Shown here: one piece after another, positions 35,900 to 44,190 of the stretch
Numbering within the stretch: position 1 is the first letter of the stretch
Layout of the letters: the number at the start of each line of letters is the position of its first letter
From: Helicobacter trogontum
Lineage (GTDB): Bacteria > Campylobacterota > Campylobacteria > Campylobacterales > Helicobacteraceae
Length of the DNA stretch: 64,000 bases
Reading direction: 5' to 3'
NCBI RefSeq assembly: GCF_000765905.2
Contig: NZ_JRPL02000006.1
Span: 49,922-113,921, forward strand
The notes under the pieces: model-generated
Seen by the model: the letters and a program-made list of their open reading frames with translations, nothing else
Database searches by the model: none
What the model was told of the DNA's origin: nothing
Position numbers and translations under genes: made by a program

Positions 35900-36772
35900 T
35901 TACAATATGTTTATTGTTGCTTCTGATTTTTTTACAAACATTTTATTGCCAAGTCGCTCAAAATATGGACTAAGCCCTAATATATCTTCTGAATGTCCTA
36001 AATAGAGCGTACCACCCATCTTCAATACATTATGTAATCTTGCAAGTATGCTTTCTTGATCTTTGGGTTTAAAGTATATAAGCACATTACGACAAAAAAT
36101 CATATCAAATTCACCAGCATTAAAGGGATAAGTTTTGTTAAAGAGATTTAGCTGCTGAAATGTAATAATGCTTTTTAGACTACTCTTAGCACGCAAGGAT
36201 AATACATCTTGTGATATGACCTTTACAATATCAAAATATTTATCAAGCTCTACCCAATCTGGAATCTTATTTAATCTAGAATCAAGCATATATTCTCCCT
36301 TTTTTGCAAGTTCAAGCATATTTGTATCAATATCTGTTGCAATAATTTTAATTGAAGAGGTCGAGTTATAAAGCATTTTTGCATAGAGACATGTAGCTGC
36401 AATAGAATATGGCTCTTCACCACTTGAACTTGCAGAACAGAATATCTTTATTGGGCTATTACTACGTAAAAGTGGTATTAAAGTGCGGTTAAGCATATCG
36501 TTAAAATGATAAGATTCTCGAAATAAATCTGTTTTGTTTGTAGTAAAATTATTGATAAAAACTTGCTTTACTTGCGCATTTGTTTTCACAAGACATAAAA
36601 GCTCATCAAGACTTTTAATGTTGGCACAAACAGATTCCTTTTGTAGTGAATTAATTCTGTTTTGTATCATTGTTTGACGTGTATCGGTGAGATAAATACC
36701 ACAAATATCATACAAGGTATCTTGTATTTGCCGCAGTGCTTTAGAATCTAGCTTCCAAATATTTTCTTTCAA
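35900..36772 (-). CDS. cheR: CheR chemotaxis methyltransferase
   Basis: Methylates glutamates of chemoreceptors using S-adenosylmethionine. 290 residues. N-terminal helical domain, then NNFTTNKTDLFRE (near 82-95), the SAM-binding motif FCSASSSGEEPYS (111-123), IIATDID (near 142) and FCRNVLIYF (near 228), all family marks. No C-terminal TPR or receptor-tether peptide target is visible. It is first in the cheR-cheB operon. H. pylori lacks both genes, which points to an enterohepatic Helicobacter or a relative. Confidence 0.94.
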   Translation of the reverse strand: MKENIWKLDSKALRQIQDTLYDICGIYLTDTRQTMIQNRINSLQKESVCANIKSLDELLCLVKTNAQVKQVFINNFTTNKTDLFRESYHFNDMLNRTLIPLLRSNSPIKIFCSASSSGEEPYSIAATCLYAKMLYNSTSSIKIIATDIDTNMLELAKKGEYMLDSRLNKIPDWVELDKYFDIVKVISQDVLSLRAKSSLKSIITFQQLNLFNKTYPFNAGEFDMIFCRNVLIYFKPKDQESILARLHNVLKMGGTLYLGHSEDILGLSPYFERLGNKMFVKKSEATINIL

Positions 36773-36837
36773 AAATGCCCCTTATAAAATCTTAAAAAAT
36801 ATGTGCATAAAGTCTTATTTTCTGCAAATCTTTTTAC

Positions 36838-36843
36838 TATAAT
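36838..36843 (+). promoter_or_regulatory. -10 box of pdxJ
   Basis: Perfect TATAAT in the context TACTATAATG, 33 bases before the pdxJ start at 36876. It is back to back with the cheR start. Confidence 0.45.
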
Positions 36844-36875
36844 GTTAGCATATTTTTTAAAATAGAGGTGAAAAC

Positions 36876-37661
36876 ATGCGGCTTGGCGTCAACATTGATC
36901 ACATTGCATATTTGCGAGAAACCAGAAAGATAAATGATCCAGATCCACTTGAAGCGATTTTTATTGCAAAAAGAGCAGGAGCAGATCAAATTACACTTCA
37001 CCTACGCGAAGACAGAAGACATATACATGATAGTGATTTATATCGTATTGCAGAGTCTAGCTTTTTGCCGCTTAATGTTGAATGTTGCAGTGAATTGGAG
37101 ATGATACACCTAATAAGCAAAGTCAAACCACACAGAGTAACACTTGTGCCAGAAAAGAGAGATGAGGTGACTACTGAAGGTGGGCTAAAGCTTTCTTCAA
37201 CTCTCTTAGAATCTTTAAAGATTCTAAGAGATAATGAAATAGAAATAGCCCTTTTTATCGATCCAAACATTGAGAGTGTAGAAAAAAGTGCTGATTTCTC
37301 AGAATCTCTAAAAGCACCTATCGCAGTAGAATTGCATACAGGAAAATACGCAAATCTTTCGCTTATGCTTAACTCCAATTTATCACGTATGCATAATTCC
37401 ATACAGACTTTGGAATGCAATAGAGAGAGGCTAAAAGCTATGTTGGCACAAGAAGTGCAGAATTTGCAAGAGATAACGCACCAAGCATGCAAGGCAAATC
37501 TAAATGTATATGCTGGACATGGGCTAAACTATGCAAATGTGAGAGATATTGTAAATATACAGGGCATAGAAGAGCTAAATATCGGGCAAAGCATTATAGC
37601 GCGTTCAATCTTTGTGGGATTAGAACAAGCAATAAAAGACATGAAAGCTTTGATTGATTAG
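36876..37661 (+). CDS. pdxJ: Pyridoxine 5'-phosphate synthase
   Basis: Closes the ring of vitamin B6 from 1-deoxyxylulose 5-phosphate and the PdxA product. 261 residues, TIM barrel. Family blocks: RLGVNIDHIAYLRETR at the start (normally VNIDHVATLRQAR), ITLHLREDRRHI near 45-56, and HGLNYANV plus ELNIGQSI in the C-terminal half. The DXP comes from Dxs, also encoded here. In H. pylori pdxA follows; here it does not, and a terminator-like hairpin follows instead. A perfect 30-bp palindrome lies inside the coding region at 37202-37231. Confidence 0.94.
   Translation: MRLGVNIDHIAYLRETRKINDPDPLEAIFIAKRAGADQITLHLREDRRHIHDSDLYRIAESSFLPLNVECCSELEMIHLISKVKPHRVTLVPEKRDEVTTEGGLKLSSTLLESLKILRDNEIEIALFIDPNIESVEKSADFSESLKAPIAVELHTGKYANLSLMLNSNLSRMHNSIQTLECNRERLKAMLAQEVQNLQEITHQACKANLNVYAGHGLNYANVRDIVNIQGIEELNIGQSIIARSIFVGLEQAIKDMKALID
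37202..37231. repeat. Perfect 30-bp palindrome inside pdxJ
   Basis: The 15 bases 37202-37216 are the exact reverse complement of 37217-37231, with no loop. Each arm contains one copy of the word AGAATCT/AGATTCT. In the pdxJ frame it encodes about ten residues (LLESLKILRD), so it has kept the frame. Confidence 0.9.
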
Positions 37662-38741
37662 CAATAATTTTTTTATAACTACATGTAAAAACTTACTTAT
37701 AAGTTTTATAATGGGTAGATTCCTTAGATTCTAACTTCTTGTTTTATCTTTTTAGCACCTGTTCATATTAGTGTATTATTAGCTTGTGGTTTTTTATTTA
37801 CTTGGATTATTATAGATTTCTAATATTATTATTTTCTATACGCTTTATCGCATGTATGGAGCAAGCAAGGTTGGCATATATTAAATAACTAAATATGCAT
37901 GTAAATAATATCAAAGAAGCTTTTGTGCATTCTTACATAAAGAGTTGCTTTAAGATGGGAACTAGTGAAATATGCTCATTGAATAGCTTTCTTGCATATA
38001 ACCTGTAATTGTAAAATATACCTGTAGAATTTATCTCTACAAAATATCTTTAAATAATAAGTGTATATAAAGCGTGATATTAGTATAAACGTTCTGCTTT
38101 TTATCACAACTTTTTGTGTGCTATTTTATGATTACTTCTGATTATTTTTTCGTGTTTGCAATGACTGGATTGTTCAAATAATTTTTTGTGTTTGTTTAAA
38201 ATATACTTATCCTACGCTTTTGACATTATGGTAAGTTTCATTAATGGGTTATGTTGGATGATATATCAATGAAGATTTTGGCAACAATACTTGTAAAATT
38301 ACTAATATGAAACTAAGATAGAATCTCTTATTTATTTTTACAATACACTTGCACTCACAGCAATATCGCTATTATGTTTTTTTGCTATGTAGCGTCAGAT
38401 TGAAAGAAAATCATTAATGGTTGCGATTATATCACTTTAGATTTAAGAGATATACTAGATTTCCATAGTGCTTAAAGACTAAAACTTACGCATTTAACAC
38501 AACACCAAGTAAAGTATTTATTAAGTTAGAAGTAACACACTAGAATTTTAGAGTCTATATTAAATATTTTTTGTATCTAGGATGAGAATTTATTGTAATA
38601 CATATTGTTTTTTGTTTGGAATATAAACTTTGTGTATATTAATTGGATTTTAGGATTTATTTTACCTTGATAGCTGTAATTTGACTAGTATAAACTTGTA
38701 TAGCTTATTGGATTATCTAAATTTCAATAAATTCAGTGAAG
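37662..38741. other. Gene-free region between pdxJ and a tRNA
   Basis: About 1.08 kb, AT-rich, with stops in all frames. It begins with a hairpin (37688-37707) and has scattered AGATTCT words (37719, 38313). I recognise no gene, remnant or RNA here. Confidence 0.4.
37688..37707 (+). terminator. Terminator-like hairpin after pdxJ
   Basis: AAAACTTA (37688-37695) and TAAGTTTT (37700-37707) form a perfect 8-bp stem with a 4-base loop; the 3' arm ends in T4. It lies 27 bases after the pdxJ stop. Confidence 0.45.
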
Positions 38742-38818
38742 TGGTGGATCTTGTAGGACTTGAACCTACGACCACTCGGTTATGAGCCGAGCGCTCTGAC
38801 CAACTGAGCTAAAGATCC
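38742..38818 (-). tRNA. tRNA with CAT anticodon (Met or Ile2)
   Basis: 77 bases on the reverse strand fold as a full cloverleaf: acceptor GGATCTT/AAGATCC, D arm GCTC/GAGC, anticodon stem CTCGG/CCGAG around CTCATAA, T arm GTAGG/CCTAC around TTCAAGT, and an encoded CCA end. The CAT anticodon means elongator Met or the Ile2 tRNA that is modified to read ATA. TGGTCG in the variable region and GGTTCAAGTCC are close to E. coli tRNA-Ile2, but this alone does not decide. It lacks the unpaired first base pair of initiator tRNA. Confidence 0.93.
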
Positions 38819-39125
38819 ATCGCATAAAATGGAAGCACAATTGTAGCATAAAAAATAGTGTTATGGTAAATAAGTTTTCAGATTCAGAATCTAGCTGCCT
38901 TAAAAATGCTAATTCTCTATAAACATTTGAATAATACAGCTATTTATGCGATCAGATAGTTTGACTTTTTGTTCTATATTGATAGTTTAAATTTTATCTT
39001 ATATTCCTACATATAAAATATATTGTCTATATATCTTGAAATTATTTTGTGATATTTAGAGTATTTTAAGGAAAGGATTATTGTAAAAATTTATTGCATG
39101 TATCGCAAATGTCATGCTTTTTAGT
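38819..39125. other. Intergenic region behind the tRNA
   Basis: About 300 bases upstream of the tRNA. It carries an AGATTC-A-GAATCT inverted pair at 38880-38892. No clear promoter for the tRNA was identified by eye, and nothing coding was found. Confidence 0.4.
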
Positions 39126-39661
39126 ATGTTTAGAGGTTATAGTGGTAATGGTGTGCTAAGTTGTGATGATGAATATGTGCAAGGCGTTTTAGATATATTA
39201 GGTAGATTCTATGCAAATATTGGATAAATCTAATGACTTTATGACATATAGGCATGAAGCATTTATGACAGATAATGTTGAAAAGATGAGAAAAGCTCAA
39301 TATGCCAGACTCAAGCAACTATTACAGACAAATCAATGCTTGGTGCCATAGGACTATAGAAAATGATAAAATATTTTGCTAGAATGATTGATGATGACTA
39401 GATTTATGTCAAGCTTCTTTAGTCTTTCAGACACCTTGGGGTTAATTATTGCAGCGAAGATGATTGAGATTTGCGTATTGGTTTTAAATTTGCAAACATA
39501 ACTTAGGAATCTCGCACAATCAGATATCATGTTTTGACAACGAGTTTCAAAGTTGGATAAATGAAGCTCGTTTGTTTCAACGTCGCGTCATGGATAATTA
39601 TGCATCTTTTAGTCATCATTTTAGCTGTTTTAAAGTTTTATCTTCAAGCAAAACAATATGA
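39126..39661 (+). pseudogene. Remnant of an unidentified gene broken by shifts and stops
   Basis: Three plus-strand pieces read like real protein but lie in different frames. Piece one, 39126-39227: 33 residues with GNGVLSCDDEYVQGVLDILG. Piece two, 39211-39351: 46 residues with DFMTYRHEAFM and MRKAQYARLKQLLQ. Piece three, about 39488-39661: FDNEFQSWINEARLFQRRV, running past the end of the oppositely oriented ATPase gene at 39616. The stretch between pieces two and three has several stops. This pattern fits a decayed gene of about 170 or more codons. I cannot name the ancestor. Alternatively, some pieces may be chance frames. Confidence 0.45.
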
Positions 39662-40266
39662 GTGCAGAGTTCTGCTATTTGTTGATCATGTGTTGCCAGT
39701 ATGAGTGCAGCTTCATTTTTTTCTACATATGATAAAAGATAATTCATAATGCTCATTGCCGTGTCTTTATCGAGATTTCCAGTTGGCTCATCAGCAAGAA
39801 GAATTTTTGGCTTTTTTGTCAAAATACGTGCGATACTTAGTCGCTGTTGTTGTCCACCACTTAATTCACCAATTTGCTGTTTAAGTGTATGTGCTATACC
39901 AAATTCATCAAGCATTTGCATATCGATTTGTGTTTGTGCTATGAGTTCAGCAATCTGTAAGTTTTGCATAGCATTAAAACCGCGAAAGAGGTAATGCGTC
40001 TGAAAGATAATGCCAAGAATCCTCTGACGCAAAAGGAGCAAATCATTTTCACTAAGACTATAAACATCTTTTAGGTGTGCTAGATTGATTTGTCCTTTTT
40101 GTGGTGGCAGAAGTGTTGATAAGTGATTTAAAATTGTGCTTTTTCCACTACCACTGGCACCTAAAATTGCTATGCTTTCCATAGGTTTTAAACGCATGGA
40201 AATGTCTTCGTACAGCACGACATCAAACTTATGTGAAACATGTTCCATTTCAACTAAATAGTTCAT
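39616..40266 (-). CDS. LolD-like ABC transporter ATPase
   Basis: 216 residues, the size of LolD/MacB-type ATPases that work with FtsX-like permeases in lipoprotein release or related tasks. Walker A GASGSGKST (residues 36-44), signature LSGGQQQR (near 135), Walker B ILLADEPTGNLD (near 156). The GNLD D-loop is typical of this group. The usual permease partner (LolC/E) is not adjacent; in H. pylori a similar ATPase gene (HP0715) also stands apart. Start ATG 40266 after AGGAAA. Subfamily call is moderate. Confidence 0.8.
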   Translation of the reverse strand: MNYLVEMEHVSHKFDVVLYEDISMRLKPMESIAILGASGSGKSTILNHLSTLLPPQKGQINLAHLKDVYSLSENDLLLLRQRILGIIFQTHYLFRGFNAMQNLQIAELIAQTQIDMQMLDEFGIAHTLKQQIGELSGGQQQRLSIARILTKKPKILLADEPTGNLDKDTAMSIMNYLLSYVEKNEAALILATHDQQIAELCTHIVLLEDKTLKQLK

Positions 40267-40361
40267 TATATTTTCCTAGATATATTATTACCTTATCAAA
40301 ATTATCAGACTTTACTTTGAATGTGATTAAATGCAAACGCCGCTATGTGTCAACAAAGATA

Positions 40362-40559
40362 TCATTGTTGCTCTAAAGCATTTTTTAGTTCAAACTCTGC
40401 TTCTTCTAACATTTTATTTGCAGTGTTAATGTGTGCTTGTGCATCCTTGTATAGCTTCATGCCATCTTTTAGATTAAGCGTATTGTCGTTTAATTGTTTG
40501 ATTATATCTTTTACTTTTTCTACATGTGTTTCAAAATCAATTTCTGTTTTTTGTGCCAT
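40362..40559 (-). CDS. xseB: Exodeoxyribonuclease VII small subunit
   Basis: 65 residues from ATG 40559, chosen because AAGGA lies 7 bases upstream; a longer frame to 40619 has no ribosome site. The protein is an all-helical hairpin with the family blocks FETHVEKVKDIIKQL and LKDGMKLYKDA (normally LEELExIVxxLExGxLxLEeslxlyeeG). XseB binds the large subunit XseA, which degrades single-stranded DNA. xseA is not in the window. Placed about 95 bases before the LolD-like gene. Confidence 0.85.
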   Translation of the reverse strand: MAQKTEIDFETHVEKVKDIIKQLNDNTLNLKDGMKLYKDAQAHINTANKMLEEAEFELKNALEQQ

Positions 40560-40656
40560 TGAGTATTCCTTGTCATTAGATGCCTTTATGGGTGAATGAT
40601 TATACCAAAAATATGGCAATTTGAAATTTACAAGCTGTATTTAAGAATGTTTTAGC

Positions 40657-40662
40657 TATAAT
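40657..40662 (+). promoter_or_regulatory. -10 box of rpmE
   Basis: Perfect TATAAT in the context AGCTATAATGC, 38 bases before the ATG at 40700. Confidence 0.5.
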
Positions 40663-40699
40663 GCTCGGCTTATTTATATTGTTTTGGAGATAATTTATC

Positions 40700-40900
40700 A
40701 TGAAAAAAGACATTCATCCTAAATATGTTCCTTGTAAGGTAACTTGTGTAACAAGTGGTAAAGAAGTTGAAGTGTTGAGCACTAAGCCTGAGTTACGCAT
40801 TGATATATCAAGCTTTTGTCATCCATTTTATACAGGTAGTGATAAAATTGCAGATACAACGGGTCGTGTAGAACGATTTAGAAAAAAATACAATCGTTAA
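40700..40900 (+). CDS. rpmE: 50S ribosomal protein L31
   Basis: 66 residues. [16 protein letters not shown] at the N-terminus and the family end block [22 protein letters not shown] are present. Three cysteines (12, 16, 40) remain, so the four-cysteine zinc site of C+ L31 forms is incomplete, as I recall also for H. pylori. Start ATG 40700 with GGAGA about 8 bases upstream. Monocistronic, with a large inverted repeat about 40 bases after the stop. Confidence 0.95.
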   Translation: MKKDIHPKYVPCKVTCVTSGKEVEVLSTKPELRIDISSFCHPFYTGSDKIADTTGRVERFRKKYNR

Positions 40901-41252
40901 TATTACCTTTTAATAAGGGGATGCACACATTAAAAGTGGAGAGTTTGGTAACAATCTCTGCTGCTACCAATACTCTCAACTCTCAATCTTATCTCATTAT
41001 AGCGTGTTGTATGTTTGCAAAATCAGACTATTTTTACTTTTGTGCTTAATTGTGATAGACTTATTTTGTTTACGCTCAATTTATGGGGCATTAAGTAGCT
41101 GTAGATGTTGTGGCTGTAAATATTTGTTGCAATAGGTTTATCTTATTATATAGAATCTAGTTTGCCCACACACTACGCAGATTTTATCTGCAATAAAGAT
41201 TAATCTAACTGCTTCTATGCAGTCATATCCATACTTGATATTTGATATATAA
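40901..41252. other. Intergenic region between rpmE and rplI
   Basis: About 350 bases with a strong inverted repeat at 40939-40977 and otherwise nothing recognised. Confidence 0.4.
40939..40977. repeat. Strong inverted repeat after rpmE
   Basis: GAGAGTTTGGTA (40939-40950) pairs with TACCAATACTCTC (40965-40977) in a 12-bp stem with one bulged base and a 14-base loop. No T-run follows on the plus strand. It may end rpmE transcription, shield its mRNA, or be part of an RNA. Confidence 0.55.
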
Positions 41253-41696
41253 TTATTCTGCAATCACATTGAGATTAAGCTTGGCTTGTAATCCATGACC
41301 AAGTTTCACAATTACCTGAAATTTACCAAGCATCTTTATTTGTGGAATCTCAAAAGCTTTCTTGTCGATTGAAATTCTGTGTTGTGCCTGCAACTCGCTT
41401 GAGATTTCATCTTTTGTAAGTGAACCAAAGAGATGATTATTTGTGCCTACCTTTTTTGGAATTGTAAGCTCAATTTTTTCCAAAGCTTGTTGCATTTGTT
41501 TTGCTTCTGCAATCTGCAATGCTTCTAGTTCGGCTTGTCTTTTTTGCTCCGCCTTGTATTTATTTATGACTTCATTTGTAGCATGTTTTGCAAGTCCTTT
41601 AGCAATGAGGAAGTTGTGCCCATATCCATCTTTTACTTCTTTTATTTCTCCTGCTTTGCCTAGACTTGCTACATCTTTGATCAATAAAACACGCAT
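41253..41696 (-). CDS. rplI: 50S ribosomal protein L9
   Basis: 147 residues. N-terminal domain MRVLLIKDVASLGKAGEIKEVKDGYGHNFLI is the L9 signature and binds 23S rRNA; a long connecting helix (about 45-75) is rich in Ala/Gln/Glu; the C-terminal domain holds LFGSLTKDEIS. Start ATG 41696 after AAAGGTG. It is not with rpsF/rpsR, the partners in many other bacteria. Confidence 0.95.
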   Translation of the reverse strand: MRVLLIKDVASLGKAGEIKEVKDGYGHNFLIAKGLAKHATNEVINKYKAEQKRQAELEALQIAEAKQMQQALEKIELTIPKKVGTNNHLFGSLTKDEISSELQAQHRISIDKKAFEIPQIKMLGKFQVIVKLGHGLQAKLNLNVIAE

Positions 41697-41755
41697 TTGA
41701 CACCTTTAAGTTGATTTGCTACTATATCCCCGTTATTTTAGCAAAAAAAGGGTAA

Positions 41756-42421
41756 TTGTTGCAAGAAATTATGGGCTTTCATTTTGAGATTCAGATGAGC
41801 AAACGCATTAAAAGATGGCGTATTGTGTATGATGTGAAAGGTTTTTTTATTTTCCATTTTCCATATTATATTAAGAATACACAAAGGATTGTAGAGCAAT
41901 ACATAAAAGAAAACCATGTGCAATTAAACAACTTTTTATTAAAACAGCAGACAAAATTTAATATCAATAATAATCTAGTAGAGCAGTATTTAAATGAATA
42001 TCCAAATACCCTTGTAGTATTTGGGACACAGGTGAGTATAAAAGAGCTTACTATAGAATCTTTAAGTCAGAAATTATATGTAAAATCAAAGGAAATACTA
42101 GATGAATATGCATTAAAAATGCAGCTTAACTATACAAAGCTAACAATCAGTCATGCAAAATCATATCTTGGGCAATGTGATGCTAAAGCAAGAATAAAGA
42201 TTGATTATCGTAATGTATTGTGCGATGAGAGGCTATTGTGTTATCTTGCGGTACATGAATTAGCACACATTAGATATCCAAACCATTCTAAACTATTTTG
42301 GCAGGAAGTAGAGAGATTTTATCCCAACTGCAAAAGTGCACGTAAAGAATTAAAAATCATAGCAAATAGAAATGCACTTATACTAAAGCACTATGGATTG
42401 CTGCATAAAAATTTATGTTGA
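41756..42421 (+). CDS. YgjP-type (DUF45) metallopeptidase-like protein
   Basis: 221 residues. The C-terminal part has the zinc motif HELAHIRYPNH (HExxH, with a third His six residues on) followed by SKLFWQEVERFYP, the pattern of the DUF45/YgjP family, which resembles minigluzincins. The N-terminal ~85 residues form the variable part. Start is uncertain: TTG at 41756 or 41759 after AAAGGG, or ATG 41771. No signal peptide, so it is likely cytoplasmic. Substrate unknown; members are often found near restriction systems, which is not the case here. Confidence 0.8.
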   Translation: MLQEIMGFHFEIQMSKRIKRWRIVYDVKGFFIFHFPYYIKNTQRIVEQYIKENHVQLNNFLLKQQTKFNINNNLVEQYLNEYPNTLVVFGTQVSIKELTIESLSQKLYVKSKEILDEYALKMQLNYTKLTISHAKSYLGQCDAKARIKIDYRNVLCDERLLCYLAVHELAHIRYPNHSKLFWQEVERFYPNCKSARKELKIIANRNALILKHYGLLHKNLC

Positions 42422-42506
42422 GTGTTGTTTGGATTAGTTTTTATTATCTTATAGTATTTTTGGTGCTCTATAAATTTGGCATATTCATGTGGTGGTGTTT
42501 ATATAA

Positions 42507-42992
42507 TTAAAAAATATGTAAAAAAAGTTCTTGTGGCGTTGTAAAAATCTCAAGATAAAGCATGTCTTTTTTATCAGCTTTATTACGCAGAACTACTCTA
42601 TTTTGTGTTATTTTTTCTACGATATAGATTTTATAATTGTATTCAATTTCATCATAGAGGCTAACCCACTTTTCATTAATTAATGCTTTGTTGTTAATGA
42701 TGGCGTGGAGTCTTAGCGGTATTTGTGGTGATATATCTTGCTCCTTTTGTGATTGCAGTAATGTTTCATTATCTAAGACTTGGTTTTTTTCTTGTGGCTT
42801 TAAGAGATTTGTTAAAAAAGAAAAATCTTTTTGTGCAATATCTTTTTGTTGTTGTATAAAGAGCAATTTGGTTTCTATATTATGCATTGGTGGTGTAAAG
42901 AATGTGTTGCCTATTATAAACATAATATATACTAAGGCTGTGCAAATAAAGAGCAAAATAAAACTTTTGCGAAATATTTTAAGCTTCATCAT
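42507..42992 (-). CDS. Single-span membrane protein, PilP/GspC-like C-terminus
   Basis: 161 residues with one membrane helix (about residues 10-28), a polar linker, and a small beta domain from about residue 92 with HAIINNKALINEKWVSLYDEI and YIVEKITQNRVVLRNK. This resembles the homology-region domain of GspC/PilP, periplasmic linkers in type II secretion and type IV pili. Its ATG overlaps the stop of the upstream membrane protein gene by four bases. In Campylobacterota such small proteins occur in the natural transformation (Cts-type) machinery. The assignment rests on shape and context and is tentative. Confidence 0.55.
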   Translation of the reverse strand: MMKLKIFRKSFILLFICTALVYIMFIIGNTFFTPPMHNIETKLLFIQQQKDIAQKDFSFLTNLLKPQEKNQVLDNETLLQSQKEQDISPQIPLRLHAIINNKALINEKWVSLYDEIEYNYKIYIVEKITQNRVVLRNKADKKDMLYLEIFTTPQELFLHIF

Positions 42993-43489
42993 ATCTGATA
43001 ATTCCCAATGGAGAATATGATTTTTATATCCTGTGTAAATTGAATATCCTCTTGCATAGAATCTATATGTTGATTTGTGTTTTGTAATGTGATATTTGAA
43101 GATGAAATGTGATGTATAAAAAGTGTAGGCAACGCTTCAAGGGCGTGTATAAATTCATAGCATAGCATTGCCTTACAAGTAAAAAATAAAGTGTAGTGAT
43201 TTGTTGTATAGGGCAGTGTAGTTTGCATTCGCCTTTGTTTTAATTCTTTATTGGAACAAATCGCATTCTTACATTTGCTCGTAATCTCATAATCTTTAAA
43301 AAGTAAGGCTATATTGCTTTGCATAGTTGTAATATCCACTTGTTTGCGTTGTGTAAGCACCCATTCATCATATTCGATATAGCTAAGCAAAGTAACACAA
43401 GACACTACAAACAAACATAAAAGGATAATGCGTTCAAATACGCTTTTTCGTAATAGATAAAGTGTGATTGTATGCAAGATTTTTTGCAT
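42989..43489 (-). CDS. Single-span membrane protein, PilO/GspM-like
   Basis: 166 residues, start 4 bases after the fur stop, so co-transcribed with fur. One membrane helix (about residues 19-38), then a soluble part with four cysteines (CKNAICSNK, FTCKAMLCYEF) and FIHALEALPTLFIHHI, which resembles the ferredoxin-like end domains of PilO/GspM proteins. Followed directly by the PilP/GspC-like gene. The two probably form an inner-membrane pair with periplasmic domains. The homology is from pattern only; function unproven. Confidence 0.5.
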   Translation of the reverse strand: MQKILHTITLYLLRKSVFERIILLCLFVVSCVTLLSYIEYDEWVLTQRKQVDITTMQSNIALLFKDYEITSKCKNAICSNKELKQRRMQTTLPYTTNHYTLFFTCKAMLCYEFIHALEALPTLFIHHISSSNITLQNTNQHIDSMQEDIQFTQDIKIIFSIGNYQI

Positions 43490-43493
43490 TTAG

Positions 43494-43955
43494 CTAGGCA
43501 TTTTTACATTTAGCACAAATCACAAAAAGTCTCATGTCATGGCTTATAAGCTGTGTGCCAAACTTCTCTGCAATATCAACTTGCAATCTCTCAATATCAG
43601 AATCTACAAATTCAATAATCTCTCCGCATTGCAAACAAATAATATGGTCATGATGGGCTTTAGCAGCAATCTCATATCTTCTACCCGTTTTATCTGCTTC
43701 AAGTGCTGTGATAAAATGCTCTTTTTCTAAGAAACTTAAGATTCTATACACAGATGAAATGCTTGTATTCTTATCTTTAATGCGTAATTGATTGGCAATT
43801 TCTTCAGGGCTTAAATGTGTACCACTTTTGTAGAGAACACCTATAATTTCTTCTCTTTGTTTTGAGTTTTTTAAGCCATTTTTCTTAATCGAAGTGCGTA
43901 GTCTAAGCAGTATAGAATCTAGAGTTTCTAATCGTTTAGTAATTGCTTTATCCAT
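43494..43955 (-). CDS. fur: Ferric uptake regulator
   Basis: Iron-responsive repressor, 153 residues. Winged-helix domain in the first ~90 residues (LKNSKQREEIIGVLYKSG and HLSPEEIANQL), followed by the metal-binding/dimer domain with HHDHIICLQCGEIIEFVD and a second CxxC pair near the end (CAKC), as in H. pylori Fur. Start ATG 43955 after AAGGGG. It leads an operon with two membrane proteins. A Fur-like palindrome is found over the ferritin promoter of this window (16504-16530). Confidence 0.96.
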   Translation of the reverse strand: MDKAITKRLETLDSILLRLRTSIKKNGLKNSKQREEIIGVLYKSGTHLSPEEIANQLRIKDKNTSISSVYRILSFLEKEHFITALEADKTGRRYEIAAKAHHDHIICLQCGEIIEFVDSDIERLQVDIAEKFGTQLISHDMRLFVICAKCKNA

Positions 43956-44027
43956 GAAAATCCCCTTAATAATGAATGTGAAAAATAATATAAAAGTAAA
44001 AACTAATCTTAGAAATAAAATTGTAGA

Positions 44028-44033
44028 ATTATA
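44028..44033 (-). promoter_or_regulatory. -10 box of the fur operon
   Basis: Reverse strand reads TTTGCTATAATTC, an extended -10 (TGn form with one base offset) and perfect TATAAT, about 73 bases before the fur start. Confidence 0.45.
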
Positions 44034-44148
44034 GCAAATAAAAACTTAAAGTGCAGTATTTTTTCTCAAAATATCAGTAAAAATAGTAATAGACATACAG
44101 ACAGAAGACTTACTTAGATTCACATTATATTATTATGTATATAAAGTA

Positions 44149-44157
44149 TGCTACAAT
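44149..44157 (+). promoter_or_regulatory. Extended -10 promoter of the DUF475 gene
   Basis: TGCTACAAT gives TGn plus TACAAT, 33 bases before ATG 44191. Confidence 0.5.
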
Positions 44158-44190
44158 ACGCACACTATTCTACTACAAAATGAGGGAGTG

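Noticed and set aside
37662..38741. Search for pdxA or a remnant after pdxJ
   Set aside because: No frame or PdxA motif was found on either strand; the partner gene must be elsewhere.
40939..40977. CRISPR-like repeat
   Set aside because: Only one inverted repeat; no regularly spaced direct repeats exist anywhere in the window.
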